64,000 nucleotides of DNA from Pseudomonas sp. H1h (GTDB lineage: Bacteria > Pseudomonadota > Gammaproteobacteria > Pseudomonadales > Pseudomonadaceae), in assembly GCF_000633255.1 (NCBI RefSeq), contig NZ_AYMJ01000012.1:1-64000 (forward strand), written 5' to 3'. The notes beneath the pieces were generated by a model. It did not search any database and was not told the origin of the DNA. It was given only the letters and a program-made list of their open reading frames with translations. Made by a program: the position numbers and the translations under genes. Below are positions 29,445-38,668 of this stretch, piece by piece (the first letter of the stretch is position 1; every line of letters begins with the position of its first letter).

Positions 29445-30959
29445 GTGAACCGGCCCACGCCAGTTAAAACCGATAACTTCTTCCTGCTGATCTTCCGTGC
29501 ACTGCGTCATCGCCGTGTGCCGATTGCATTGCGCATTGCCAGCCATAACGTGATCCTGGTCGCTCTGGCCCTGGTGATCTATGCCGGGGTGATGGGCTTG
29601 CAGTTCAAGCAGGCCATGCACGAGCAGGCCGATGCGCTGGGCGAAAGCCTGACCACGCAGACCGCCACCTCCGCCACTGAACTGTTGGTGTCCAACGACA
29701 TCCTCAGCCTCAACGTGCTGCTCAACAACCTGACCAAGAACAAACTGGTGGCCCACGCGGCTATCTATAGCGTGGACAACCGCATCCTCGCCGAATCCGG
29801 TCAGCGCCCCAAGCACAGCCTGCTGGGCGAAGCCGAAGGCATGTACGAGAGCAAGATCACCTTCCAGGACGTGACCGCCGGGCAACTGCGCATCAGCCTG
29901 GACATGGATCAGTTCCAGCAGCCGATGACCATCAGCCTGCAGAGCATGGGCATTCTCAGTGCAATCCTGTTGGCGCTGTCGCTGGCCTTGAGCCTGCGCA
30001 TGGGCCGCTATCTGTCCACGCCGCTGCTGCAATTGCGCGTGTGGCTGCGCAACATCGATGAATACACCCCGGGCACCGACCGTCAGGACGAGATCGGCGA
30101 CCTGGCGCGTCAGCTGCACGCCAACTTCGCTCCGGAACCAGCGCCGAAACCCGAGCCCGAGCCGGAACCCGAGTTCGAAGAAGAGGATGAGCCGGAGTTC
30201 GAAGTGCGCAACCTGCGTGACCCGAGCTTTGACGAAACCCGTCCGTTGGCTGCGCAAAAGCCTGCACCACGCCACGTTGTCAGCACTGTTGAAGACGATG
30301 AAGACGACGACGCGTTTGCCGATCTGCGCGACGAATCGCTGGATGAAGCGCCACAACCGGTCGCGCGCAAGGCCACGCCGAGCGTGCCGCAACACAGTGC
30401 GGTGCTTGCCGTGCAACTGGGGTCGCAGGAACAACTGCGTCGCCTGCCGCGTGCACGCCTGGAAGAATTGCTGGAGCGCTATCGCGATTGCCTCGATCAG
30501 GCGGCTTCGCTGTATCAGGGCGAAATCGAAACCCTGAACGACGGCAGCACACTGATGCTGTTCCACACCGAAGACAGCGGCGACGACTACCTGACCAACG
30601 CGATCTGCTGCGGCGAGTTGCTGCGGGCGCTGGGCCATCAATTGCAGATCGAAGTCGCCGACAGCGGCATCACCCTGCAATTGCAGCTGGGCCTGACCTT
30701 GGGCGATGAGCTGTTCGGTCTGAGCCAGATCGACCTGCTGCTGACCGACTCGGCTCAGGATGCCCTGGCCCTGTCGCAGCACAGCCGCAACCTGCTGCTG
30801 GTCGAGCGCAAGATTGGTGACGATGCGCTGATTCGCCAGCGTGCGCGAATCCGCCCGATCGCCAGTCCTGAAGGGGCTTGCTGCGTGGAGCGTTTGATGG
30901 AGCCTTATCCCTCGATGCTCGAACGGCAACTGGCGCGGATGCATGAACGCCGGGCGTAA
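29445..30959 (+). CDS. Smp/AhpA-family membrane protein with HAMP and degenerate cyclase-like domain
   Basis: 504-residue inner-membrane protein of the family that neighbours serB in enterobacteria too (Smp/YtjB). TM1 is about 34-53, a periplasmic sensor-like domain 55-165, TM2 about 166-186, and a HAMP-like segment 187-225. A Pro/Glu/Asp-rich linker spans 229-300. The C-terminal domain (about 335-480) resembles a class III nucleotidyl cyclase in layout (GEIETLNDGSTLMLFH, then LQLGLTLGDELFGL) but lacks the metal-binding Asp pair and transition-state residues, so catalysis is unlikely. The start is GTG. Function unknown; the family has been called haemolysin-like without strong support. Confidence 0.82.
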   Translation: MNRPTPVKTDNFFLLIFRALRHRRVPIALRIASHNVILVALALVIYAGVMGLQFKQAMHEQADALGESLTTQTATSATELLVSNDILSLNVLLNNLTKNKLVAHAAIYSVDNRILAESGQRPKHSLLGEAEGMYESKITFQDVTAGQLRISLDMDQFQQPMTISLQSMGILSAILLALSLALSLRMGRYLSTPLLQLRVWLRNIDEYTPGTDRQDEIGDLARQLHANFAPEPAPKPEPEPEPEFEEEDEPEFEVRNLRDPSFDETRPLAAQKPAPRHVVSTVEDDEDDDAFADLRDESLDEAPQPVARKATPSVPQHSAVLAVQLGSQEQLRRLPRARLEELLERYRDCLDQAASLYQGEIETLNDGSTLMLFHTEDSGDDYLTNAICCGELLRALGHQLQIEVADSGITLQLQLGLTLGDELFGLSQIDLLLTDSAQDALALSQHSRNLLLVERKIGDDALIRQRARIRPIASPEGACCVERLMEPYPSMLERQLARMHERRA

Positions 30960-30980
30960 GCCTCAGGCCTGAAACATCGA

Positions 30981-31015
30981 AGCCCGCAGACACGTGATTG
31001 TCTGCGGGCTTTTTT
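30981..31015 (+). terminator. terminator after the Smp/AhpA gene
   Basis: Perfect 12-bp stem AGCCCGCAGACA / TGTCTGCGGGCT with a 6-nt loop followed by five or more Ts, 21 bp after the stop codon. Confidence 0.93.
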
Positions 31016-31029
31016 GTTGCCTGTGCCGT

Positions 31030-31199
31030 CCCCTTCGCGAGCAGGCTCGCTCCCACACTTGATCAGCAGCGCCCACATTCCCTGTGGGAGCGAGCCTGCT
31101 CGCGAAGAGGCCAGCCCACACAATGCGGATCTTCAACTGCTGCATCGATTGTGCGTTGCTCGTCACTTCACCGTGGGAGCGGGCTTGCTCGCGAAGGGG
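31030..31199. repeat. cluster of three REP units, two of variant sequence
   Basis: An inverted pair (31030-31057 and 31083-31110) carries a variant core with GAGCCTGCTC in place of GGGCTTGCTC on both arms. A third unit (31172-31199) has the common sequence. The matched change in both members of the pair keeps the stem intact. Confidence 0.88.
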
Positions 31200-31232
31200 C
31201 CAGCTGCCATACCGTAGATCCCCAGCCCCCAG

Positions 31233-31260
31233 ACACAACAAAGCCCGCACAAGGCGGGCT
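31233..31260 (-). terminator. terminator after the PqiC-like gene
   Basis: Stem AGCCCGC / GCGGGCT with a 5-nt loop, then TTTGTTGTG on the minus strand, 22 bp past the stop codon. Confidence 0.7.
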
Positions 31261-31281
31261 CTGCTCTGTCTCGTTCCTGCG

Positions 31282-31992
31282 TTAGAAGCGGAACACTTCC
31301 ATATCAGTACGAATCGGCGAGGCCATCGGAATCTTCGGCTGCTTCTCGGATTCCGCTGCCGGCGCTGCCGGTTTTGGGGCCGCTTTACGTGGAGCTTCAG
31401 CCACCGGAGGCTGGTTGGACAATGGTTTAAGCGCCACCGACAACTGCTCGGCCAGACGCTGCAGCAAAATGCCTTGTGCCTGAACCTGCGAAGCCGTCGT
31501 GCCCGCGTGCAGCTCTTGCAGATGGACGATACGGTTATCGCGTACCTGACCACGGCGGTCGATCAGGCGCCATTGCGCATCGAGAATCGCCGGTTGCTTC
31601 TCACCGGAGTCCAGACGCGTGATGGTCAGCAACACCTGCACATCCGGGGTAAAACCCAGGGTGGCCGGTGCCAGCACCACACGCTGGCTGTCGAGATGAC
31701 CGGCAACCTGACGCATTAGCAATTGATCGATATCCGACGAAAGGCTGCCCGCCCAGCGACCGTCGGTCGAGGCTTGCAGGCTGCCGTCCGGTTGACGTTG
31801 CAGCAGGGTTTCACGTTGCAGGTAATCAGCGATGACTACCGGGCCCAACAAAACCGCCATGCCTGTGCTTTGCGCAGGCTGAGCCGGACTTCCGCTGTCC
31901 AGCTGATACAGCGACACCGGCTGGTGAACGCTGCAACCCGCCAGGCCAAGAACGCCGGCGAGCAGGAAAATAAGGGGGCGCAGAGAGGTCAT
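31282..31992 (-). CDS. PqiC-family (ABC-type transport auxiliary) lipoprotein
   Basis: Predicted outer-membrane lipoprotein of 236 residues. The signal peptide ends in a lipobox (VLGLAGC), followed by the typical YQLDSG opening of PqiC/DUF330 proteins and a Pro/Ala-rich tail. Family members are the lipoprotein partner of PqiAB/Mce-type lipid transporters. No PqiA or PqiB/Mce gene is next to it, so its partner must lie elsewhere. Two adjacent ATGs are possible; the second has the better spacing from GGACGGG. Confidence 0.8.
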   Translation of the reverse strand: MTSLRPLIFLLAGVLGLAGCSVHQPVSLYQLDSGSPAQPAQSTGMAVLLGPVVIADYLQRETLLQRQPDGSLQASTDGRWAGSLSSDIDQLLMRQVAGHLDSQRVVLAPATLGFTPDVQVLLTITRLDSGEKQPAILDAQWRLIDRRGQVRDNRIVHLQELHAGTTASQVQAQGILLQRLAEQLSVALKPLSNQPPVAEAPRKAAPKPAAPAAESEKQPKIPMASPIRTDMEVFRF

Positions 31993-32123
31993 CATCCCGT
32001 CCAGGTGGCCGCCACAAGGCTGACCACAGTGAAAATACTCAATAAATATGAAGAACGCTCGGCCACGCCGGCGCTTGGAAAGGCCATATCATCCGTGAAT
32101 ATGCGTTCCGACTCCAGCGCCAA

Positions 32124-32160
32124 AGCGTCGATCTACGCGTTAAATCGTAGATCGAACGCT
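32124..32160 (-). terminator. hairpin after parC, possible terminator
   Basis: Inverted repeat AGCG-TCGATCTACG / CGTAGATCGA-ACGCT with an 8-nt loop and one bulge, 10 bp beyond the parC stop. Only a short T-run follows on the minus strand. Confidence 0.5.
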
Positions 32161-32169
32161 CTAGGGCGC

Positions 32170-34434
32170 CTAATTGAGGTTTTCGACGAGCAGCGCATCC
32201 ACCCTCTGGAAGCCCCTTGGCAGTTTATTGCCACGCCGGCCACGTTCACCTTTGTAGTGTTCGAGGTCGTCGGCCTTCAGCGAAAGGGTCCGTTTTCCGG
32301 CCTGCAGCACCAAGGTGGCGCCTTCCGGAATGACGGCGATGTCCGTGACATATTCTTCGCGACTGGCCACGCGTTCACCGGAAATCCCGATGATCTTGTT
32401 GCCCTTGCCCTTACCCAATTGTGGCAGATCGCTGATCTTGAATATCAGCAGGCGACCTTCGGTCGTGACCGAGGCCAGCCAGTTCTGCTCACGATCGGCC
32501 ACCGGACGCGGCGCGATCACCTTGGCGTTGTTCGGCAGACTCAACAGAGCTTTACCGGCCTTGTTCTTGGCTTGCAGATCTTCGCCTTTGACCACGAAAC
32601 CGTAACCGGCGTCGGAGGCGATCACGTACAGCGCATCGTCTTCCGGCATCAGCACGCATTCGAAAGTCGCGCCCGGTGGCGGGGTCAGACGCCCGGTCAA
32701 CGGTTCGCCCTGGCCGCGCGCCGACGGCAAGGTATGAGCGGCAACCGAATAGCTGCGGCCAGTGGAGTCAATCACCACGGCAGACTGGTTGGAACGCCCC
32801 GCCGCCGAGGTCTTGAAGCCGTCACCCGCCTTGTACGACAGGCCGGTGGCATCAATGTCATGGCCTTTGGCCGAACGGATCCAGCCTTTTTCCGACAGCA
32901 CGACGGTGACTTTCTCGTTCGGCAGCAGATCGTGTTCGGTCAACGCTTTCGCTTCAGCACGCTCGACGATTGGCGAGCGACGGTCATCACCGTAGGTTTC
33001 GGCGTCTTTCAACAGCTCGGTGCGCACCAGCTTCTTCAGCTTGGCTTCGCTGCCCAGCAGCGCTTGCAGCTTGGCTTGTTCCTTGAGCAGTTCGTCCTGC
33101 TCGTCACGCAGCTTCATCTCTTCCAGGCGCGCCAATTGACGCAGGCGGGTGTCGAGGATGTAGTCGGCCTGGATTTCGCTGAGGGCAAAGCGCTCGATCA
33201 GCTTGGCTTTCGGGTGCTCCTCGGTACGGATGATGTGGATCACTTCATCCAGGTTGAGGTAGGCAATCAGCAAACCGTCCAACAGGTGCAGGCGACGCTC
33301 GACCTTGTCGAGGCGGAATTGCAGGCGGCGACGCACGGTCAGCACGCGGAACTCCAGCCATTCGACCAGCAAGGCACGCAGGTTTTTCAGCTGCGGCTTG
33401 CCGTCCAGACCGATGATGTTGACGTTGACCCGGTAGGTCGACTCCAGCTCGGTGCTGGCGAACAGGTGCTGCATCAACGCTTCGTGATCGACGCGGCTGT
33501 TGACCGGGATGATCACGATGCGGCACGGGTTTTCGTGGTCGGACTCATCGCGCAGGTCAGCGATCTGCGGTGCTTTCGACGGTTTGGCCTGCATCAGTGC
33601 AGCGATCTGCTCCAGCACCTTGGCCCCGGAAACCTGATGCGGCAGCGCGGTGACGATAATGTCGCCGTCCTCGACGTGGTACACGGCGCGCATGCGCACC
33701 GAGCCCTTGCCGGTTTCGTACATTTTCAGCAGGTCGGCGCGCGGGGTAATGATTTCCGCTTCGGTCGGGTAGTCCGGGCCTTGAATATGCTCGCAGAGCT
33801 GCTCGACCGTGGCTTTCGGCTCATCGAGCAGGCGCACGCAGGCGGTGGCGACTTCGCGCAGGTTGTGCGGTGGCACGTCGGTGGCCATGCCCACGGCGAT
33901 ACCGGTGGTGCCGTTGAGCAGGATGTTCGGCAAACGTGCCGGCAACACCAGCGGTTCCTGCAGGGTGCCGTCGAAGTTCGGCCCCCAGTCAGCGGTGCCC
34001 TGGCCCAGTTCGCTGAGCAGCACTTCGGAATAACGCGACAGCCGCGCTTCGGTGTAACGCATGGCGGCGAAGGACTTCGGATCGTCCGGCGCACCCCAGT
34101 TGCCCTGGCCGTCGACCAGCGTGTAGCGATAGCTGAATGGCTGGGCCATCAGCACCATCGCTTCGTAGCACGCCGAGTCGCCGTGCGGGTGGAACTTGCC
34201 GAGCACGTCGCCGACGGTACGCGCCGATTTCTTGTGCTTGGAGTCGGCGTCCAGCCCCAGCTCGCTCATGGCGTAGACGATACGCCGCTGTACCGGTTTC
34301 AGGCCGTCGCCGATATGCGGCAGAGCACGGTCCATGATCACGTACATGGAGTAGTTGAGGTAGGCATTTTCGGTGAAGTCAGCCAGCGAGCGGCGTTCTA
34401 CACCGTCCAGGCTGAGATCAAGGGAGTCGCTCAT
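32170..34434 (-). CDS. parC: DNA topoisomerase IV subunit A
   Basis: Catalytic breakage-reunion subunit of topoisomerase IV, which unlinks daughter chromosomes with ParE. The product is 754 residues. The active-site tyrosine is Tyr127 in [12 protein letters not shown]. The quinolone-resistance region reads [11 protein letters not shown] with Ser87, the wild-type residue. The C-terminal domain has the beta-pinwheel-type repeats. The ATG at 34434 gives [20 protein letters not shown]. It lies 7 bp downstream of the retropepsin gene in the parE-to-parC cluster. Confidence 0.98.
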   Translation of the reverse strand: MSDSLDLSLDGVERRSLADFTENAYLNYSMYVIMDRALPHIGDGLKPVQRRIVYAMSELGLDADSKHKKSARTVGDVLGKFHPHGDSACYEAMVLMAQPFSYRYTLVDGQGNWGAPDDPKSFAAMRYTEARLSRYSEVLLSELGQGTADWGPNFDGTLQEPLVLPARLPNILLNGTTGIAVGMATDVPPHNLREVATACVRLLDEPKATVEQLCEHIQGPDYPTEAEIITPRADLLKMYETGKGSVRMRAVYHVEDGDIIVTALPHQVSGAKVLEQIAALMQAKPSKAPQIADLRDESDHENPCRIVIIPVNSRVDHEALMQHLFASTELESTYRVNVNIIGLDGKPQLKNLRALLVEWLEFRVLTVRRRLQFRLDKVERRLHLLDGLLIAYLNLDEVIHIIRTEEHPKAKLIERFALSEIQADYILDTRLRQLARLEEMKLRDEQDELLKEQAKLQALLGSEAKLKKLVRTELLKDAETYGDDRRSPIVERAEAKALTEHDLLPNEKVTVVLSEKGWIRSAKGHDIDATGLSYKAGDGFKTSAAGRSNQSAVVIDSTGRSYSVAAHTLPSARGQGEPLTGRLTPPPGATFECVLMPEDDALYVIASDAGYGFVVKGEDLQAKNKAGKALLSLPNNAKVIAPRPVADREQNWLASVTTEGRLLIFKISDLPQLGKGKGNKIIGISGERVASREEYVTDIAVIPEGATLVLQAGKRTLSLKADDLEHYKGERGRRGNKLPRGFQRVDALLVENLN

Positions 34435-34441
34435 GCGGGCC

Positions 34442-34981
34442 TCATCGGTTCGTTGTCTGGCGCAGCAGCATGGTGCCACCGCGCTGGGTAAATTCAAGTT
34501 TGTTCAGGGCGCTCATGCCGAGCAGCACCTGATCGCCATGCAGCCCCGGCGCCACCAGTGCGCGGACGTCGCGCAGCACAATGTCACCCAGCTGCAGGCG
34601 GTCGATCTTTGTCCGGTAGCCCTGGCTCAGGCCGTTGGCCGTGCTCAGGGTCACGCCGAAGCCTTCTTCCAGCTTCAACCGTTTGGCCAGATCCGCCGGG
34701 ATCGCCACATCGGTGGCACCGGTGTCGAGCATGAACTCCACCGGCTCACCGTTGATCTGTCCACTGGCGACAAAATGCCCTTGGGCATTGCCGGCCAGCT
34801 TCACTTCGATCACGCCGTCATGCTGCTCGGACGTGACCACCACGTTCGGATTCTGCTGGCGCGCTTCCCACTGGCCGAAAAACCGCGTGGCCAGAAACAG
34901 CGCCGCGCACCAGGCCAGAATCATCAGCACCCGGCCGGCGCGTTTGCCCGGCAGGGGCTGGCTCAAGGTTTGGCGCTCCAT
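34442..34981 (-). CDS. membrane-anchored retropepsin-like aspartic protease
   Basis: 179 residues with one N-terminal membrane anchor (about 17-33) and a periplasmic retropepsin-like domain carrying the single DTG motif ([13 protein letters not shown], Asp86). Such one-motif proteins act as dimers, as in retroviral protease. Family members of this size are conserved in proteobacteria; the substrate in Pseudomonas is not known to me. The 5' end overlaps the upstream esterase-like gene by 19 bp. Confidence 0.85.
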   Translation of the reverse strand: MERQTLSQPLPGKRAGRVLMILAWCAALFLATRFFGQWEARQQNPNVVVTSEQHDGVIEVKLAGNAQGHFVASGQINGEPVEFMLDTGATDVAIPADLAKRLKLEEGFGVTLSTANGLSQGYRTKIDRLQLGDIVLRDVRALVAPGLHGDQVLLGMSALNKLEFTQRGGTMLLRQTTNR

Positions 34982-35952
34982 CCACCTTCAGGCGCGGCGA
35001 AACGCCAGACGATCGGACGTTTTTCGCCGTCGGCACGGGCACCGTCATTGTTGTCGAGGCCGATCCAGGCGCCGTCGGCGTCCACCACCAGCGCTTCTGC
35101 CAGACCGAAGGCCTGTGAGTAGCGTCGCTGGGGCTGCAAGGCCTCCTCGGCGAACGACCAGCAACGCTCGACCTTGGCCGTCACCGCATCGCGGCGGCAG
35201 ATCTGGTACGCATTACGCTCCAGCGTGAACAGCTTGCCGTTGAACAACGACAGGTCGGCGAAGTCGCGTGTCACCAACCGGGCGTTGGGAAACTGCGGCG
35301 GCTGCATCTCGACCCCGTCTTCGCTGAACAGCACGCAGCCGCCGTCGCAATCCCAGACCGTTTGCTGACGCTTGATCTTCAACAGACCACGGCGCTCGCG
35401 CTCGGCGGCCAGCCATATTTCATCGCCGGCAGGGTTGACCGTCAGGCCTTCGAACAAGGCGTTGAAGTGCAGCAACATGCCACTGGCTCGCGCTTCACGG
35501 ACCAGCATTGGCGAGATTTTCAGCCATGACGCCGTGCCTTGCGGCGATACCTGCAACACGGCTGCATGCGCTTCACTGACGATGTAGCGATTGCCCGCGT
35601 TGTCGCATGTGATGCCTTCGAAATCCAGATCACCGCCACGCACGAACTGCGCGGCCCACGTCCGCACTCGCAAGCCCCAAGGCAATCCGCTGTCTGGCAA
35701 TGACGGCACGTCGAGACGCACCGTTTCGGCCTGCCAGACCTGATCGCGGGTGTCCAGACGATAGATCTGATCATCGTCGCGGTCAGAGACCGTCCACAGA
35801 TCTTTACCGCACACCGCCAGCCCCGACAGGTTGCCGCCACGCATGCCGTCAACCGGGTGTTCGGACAGCAACTTCAACTCGGGTGCAGGCTGCGCCGACA
35901 CCGTCATCGCACTCAGTAGCAACGCACTCGCCAATACTCGACCGAACCGCAT
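34963..35952 (-). CDS. secreted esterase-like protein of the phytase-like family
   Basis: 329-residue exported protein. The signal peptide (MRFGRVLASALLLSAMTVSA) is followed by a beta-propeller-like sequence with repeated D/W-rich blades (GKDLWTVSDRDDDQIYRL; DFEGITCDNAGNRYIVSEAH). This pattern fits the 'esterase-like activity of phytase' family. The substrate is unknown. Its ATG overlaps the parE stop as TGATG, so it is coupled to parE. Confidence 0.8.
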   Translation of the reverse strand: MRFGRVLASALLLSAMTVSAQPAPELKLLSEHPVDGMRGGNLSGLAVCGKDLWTVSDRDDDQIYRLDTRDQVWQAETVRLDVPSLPDSGLPWGLRVRTWAAQFVRGGDLDFEGITCDNAGNRYIVSEAHAAVLQVSPQGTASWLKISPMLVREARASGMLLHFNALFEGLTVNPAGDEIWLAAERERRGLLKIKRQQTVWDCDGGCVLFSEDGVEMQPPQFPNARLVTRDFADLSLFNGKLFTLERNAYQICRRDAVTAKVERCWSFAEEALQPQRRYSQAFGLAEALVVDADGAWIGLDNNDGARADGEKRPIVWRFAAPEGGWSAKP

Positions 35953-37859
35953 CAAACCAGCACCTCGGCGAGGTTGCCTTTGGATTCGAGCCAGGTCTTG
36001 CGGTCGCCGGCGCGCTTCTTCGCCAGCAGCATGTCCATCATTTCCGAGGTTTCGGCGAAGTCCTCGCCCAGCGTCAGTTGCACCAGACGCCGGGTATTCG
36101 GGTCCATCGTGGTTTCACGCAGCTGCGGCGGGTTCATTTCACCCAGGCCTTTGAATCGGGTGACCTGTGGTTTGCCGCGTTTCTTCTCGGCCACCAGACG
36201 GTCGAGAATCCCGTCGCGCTCGGCTTCGTCGAGGGCGTAGTAAATCTCTTTGCCAAGGTCGATGCGATACAGCGGCGGCATCGCCACGTAGACGTGACCG
36301 GCATCCACCAGTGGGCGGAAATGCTGGACGAACAAGGCGCACAGCAGCGTGGCAATGTGCAGACCGTCAGAGTCGGCGTCGGCGAGGATGCAGATCTTGC
36401 CGTAGCGCAGCTGGCTCATGTCCGCCGCGCCCGGATCGACACCGATGGCCACGGCAATGTTGTGCACTTCCTGGCTGGCCAGAACTTCGCTGCCGTCGAC
36501 TTCCCAGGTGTTGAGGATCTTGCCGCGCAACGGCAGGATCGCCTGGAACTCCTTGTCCCGCGCTTGCTTGGCGGAACCGCCGGCGGAATCACCTTCGACC
36601 AGGAACAGCTCGGAACGCATCGGGTCCTGCCCGGCGCAATCAGCCAGTTTGCCTGGCAACGCCGGGCCTTGGGTGACACGCTTGCGCTCGACCTTTTTGC
36701 TGGCCTTGAGACGACGGCCGGCGTTGTTGATCGCCAGTTCGGCCAGCGCCAGGCCAGTTTCCGGGTTGGCGTTGAGCCACAGGCTGAAAGCGTCCTTGAC
36801 CACACCGGAAACGAACGCCGCCGCTTCACGGGACGACAGTCGCTCTTTGGTCTGGCCGGAGAATTGCGGCTCCTGCATCTTCATCGACAGCACGAAAGCG
36901 ATGCGCTCCCAGACGTCTTCCGGCGCCAGCTTCACGCCGCGCGGCAGCAGGCTGCGGAACTCGCAGAACTCGCGCATCGCATCGAGCAGGCCCTGACGCA
37001 GACCGTTGACATGGGTACCGCCCTGCTGCGTCGGGATCAGGTTGACGTAGCTTTCCTGCACCGCATCACCACCTTCCGGCAGCCACAGCAGTGCCCAGTC
37101 GACCGCTTCTTTATTGCCGGCCAGGCTGCCGCAGAACGGTTCGTCCGGCAGGCGTTCGAATTCGCTGACCGCGTCCACCAGATAGGAGCGCAGGCCGTCT
37201 TCGTAATGCCACTCGACTTTCTCGCCGGTGCCTTTGTCTTCGAAGCTGACCAGCAGCCCCGGGCACAGCACAGCCTTGGCCTTGAGCACGTGCTTGAGAC
37301 GGCTGATGGAGAATTTTGGTGAATCGAAGTATTTCGGATCCGGCGCGAAATACACGCTGGTGCCGGTATTGCGCTTGCCGACGGTGCCGACGATTTCCAG
37401 CTCGGTGGCCTTGAAGCCATCGTTGAAAGTCATCTGGTATTCGTTGCCGTCACGTTTTACACGCACCCGGACTTCGGTCGACAAGGCGTTGACGACGGAA
37501 ATACCCACCCCGTGCAGACCGCCGGAGAACTGGTAGTTCTTGTTGGAAAACTTGCCGCCCGCATGGAGCTTGGTAAGGATCAGTTCAACGCCCGACACGC
37601 CCTCTTCCGGGTGAATGTCGACCGGCATGCCGCGACCATCGTCGCTGACTTCCAGCGAGTGGTCGGCGTGCAAGATGACCTGCACCGATTTTGCGTGACC
37701 GGCCAGGGCTTCGTCGACGCTGTTGTCGATGACTTCCTGGGCGAGGTGGTTCGGCCGGCTGGTGTCGGTGTACATGCCGGGGCGTTTGCGCACCGGGTCG
37801 AGGCCCGAGAGGACTTCGATGGCGTCGGCGTTATAAGAGCTAGCGCTGGGAGTGGCCAT
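35952..37859 (-). CDS. parE: DNA topoisomerase IV subunit B
   Basis: ATPase subunit of topoisomerase IV. The product is 635 residues. It has a GHKL ATPase domain (VIDNSVDEALAG, DDGRGMPVD, GGLHGVGISVVNALS) and a TOPRIM domain (LFLVEGDSAGGSAKQARD; ADADSDGLHI). The N-terminus is MATPSASSYNADAIEVLSG. The cluster order parE, esterase-like, retropepsin, parC separates the two topoisomerase genes by two coupled small genes, as I recall from other pseudomonads. Confidence 0.98.
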   Translation of the reverse strand: MATPSASSYNADAIEVLSGLDPVRKRPGMYTDTSRPNHLAQEVIDNSVDEALAGHAKSVQVILHADHSLEVSDDGRGMPVDIHPEEGVSGVELILTKLHAGGKFSNKNYQFSGGLHGVGISVVNALSTEVRVRVKRDGNEYQMTFNDGFKATELEIVGTVGKRNTGTSVYFAPDPKYFDSPKFSISRLKHVLKAKAVLCPGLLVSFEDKGTGEKVEWHYEDGLRSYLVDAVSEFERLPDEPFCGSLAGNKEAVDWALLWLPEGGDAVQESYVNLIPTQQGGTHVNGLRQGLLDAMREFCEFRSLLPRGVKLAPEDVWERIAFVLSMKMQEPQFSGQTKERLSSREAAAFVSGVVKDAFSLWLNANPETGLALAELAINNAGRRLKASKKVERKRVTQGPALPGKLADCAGQDPMRSELFLVEGDSAGGSAKQARDKEFQAILPLRGKILNTWEVDGSEVLASQEVHNIAVAIGVDPGAADMSQLRYGKICILADADSDGLHIATLLCALFVQHFRPLVDAGHVYVAMPPLYRIDLGKEIYYALDEAERDGILDRLVAEKKRGKPQVTRFKGLGEMNPPQLRETTMDPNTRRLVQLTLGEDFAETSEMMDMLLAKKRAGDRKTWLESKGNLAEVLV

Positions 37860-37901
37860 AGGGTCTCGTCGTCAGTGATTCAATGAAAAAGGGGCAAGAC
37901 A

Positions 37902-38510
37902 TCACAATGCAGTGAAATCGATTGCCTGATACAAATCGGCGCCAATGCCGGCAAAACTCAGCAACGCCGGCAATTGCCCGGCAAAACCCTGGAAACCATG
38001 GTCGCCGCCAGCTTGAATGCGCAAGGCACAGGCCCGGTAATACTGCTGGGCGTGGCGATAATCCAGTGTTTCATCGCCGGTCTGCAACCACACCTGATAG
38101 CGCTGCGCATCCACGGGGGCCGGCACTTCCAGCTCGGCCAGGGCCGTCACGTGGTCGTGGGTCAGTTCCCAGGTCTCATCGGTATACAGGTTTTTCTGCG
38201 TGCCCAGGTATCCGTCGAACATCCGGTGCGGGCTGACCGCCGGGTTGACCAGCAGGGCTTTCAAGCCATGGCGCTCGGCCAGGTGAGTCGCATAGTAGCC
38301 GCCGAGTGAGCTTCCCACCAGCAACGGCCGGCCCAGCTCGGCAATCGCCTGTTCCAGCTGACCGATGGCTTCACGTGGGTGGTGATGCAGCGCCGGCACA
38401 CACAATTGGTCACTCAAACCCAGTCGCTCCATCACCTCGACCAGCTGACAGGCCTTTTTTGAGGCCGGGGCGCTGTTGAAACCGTGGATATAGAGGATCG
38501 AACCGGACAT
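37902..38510 (-). CDS. YqiA-type alpha/beta-hydrolase esterase
   Basis: 202-residue small serine hydrolase. It opens ILYIHGFNSAP (oxyanion-hole HG), the nucleophile elbow is GSSLGGYYAT, and a late GGDHGFQGF supplies the catalytic His. E. coli YqiA is an esterase of the same size encoded beside parE and cpdA homologues, matching the context here. AGGGAGC precedes the ATG. Confidence 0.88.
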   Translation of the reverse strand: MSGSILYIHGFNSAPASKKACQLVEVMERLGLSDQLCVPALHHHPREAIGQLEQAIAELGRPLLVGSSLGGYYATHLAERHGLKALLVNPAVSPHRMFDGYLGTQKNLYTDETWELTHDHVTALAELEVPAPVDAQRYQVWLQTGDETLDYRHAQQYYRACALRIQAGGDHGFQGFAGQLPALLSFAGIGADLYQAIDFTAL

Positions 38511-38587
38511 TTGAGCTCCCTGGGTGTCGGTTTAGGAAAGCGGAGTTTACAGGGAGTCAGGGAGATCGTGGGTGTTTGTGCGGACGT

Positions 38588-38657
38588 CTTCGCGAGCAAG
38601 CCCGCTCCCACATTGGAAACCATTGCCCCTGTGGGAGCGGGCTTGCTCGCGAAGAGG
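38588..38657. repeat. inverted REP pair between the YqiA-type gene and cpdA
   Basis: Opposed REP units at 38588-38612 and 38630-38657 with a 17-bp spacer. They lie immediately 3' of cpdA. Confidence 0.9.
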
Positions 38658-38668
38658 CCCTATGGAGC

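Larger units (their letters stand above)
30960..31281. other. 321-bp intergenic region between convergent genes
   Basis: Contains, left to right, the terminator of the Smp gene (30981-31015), three REP units (31030-31199) and the terminator of the PqiC-like gene (31233-31260). I see no gene in it. Confidence 0.85.

Noticed and set aside
31723..34491. Very long plus-strand open frame (922 codons) antisense to parC
   Set aside because: parC on the other strand is complete with its catalytic tyrosine and full length; the antisense frame has no recognisable domain.
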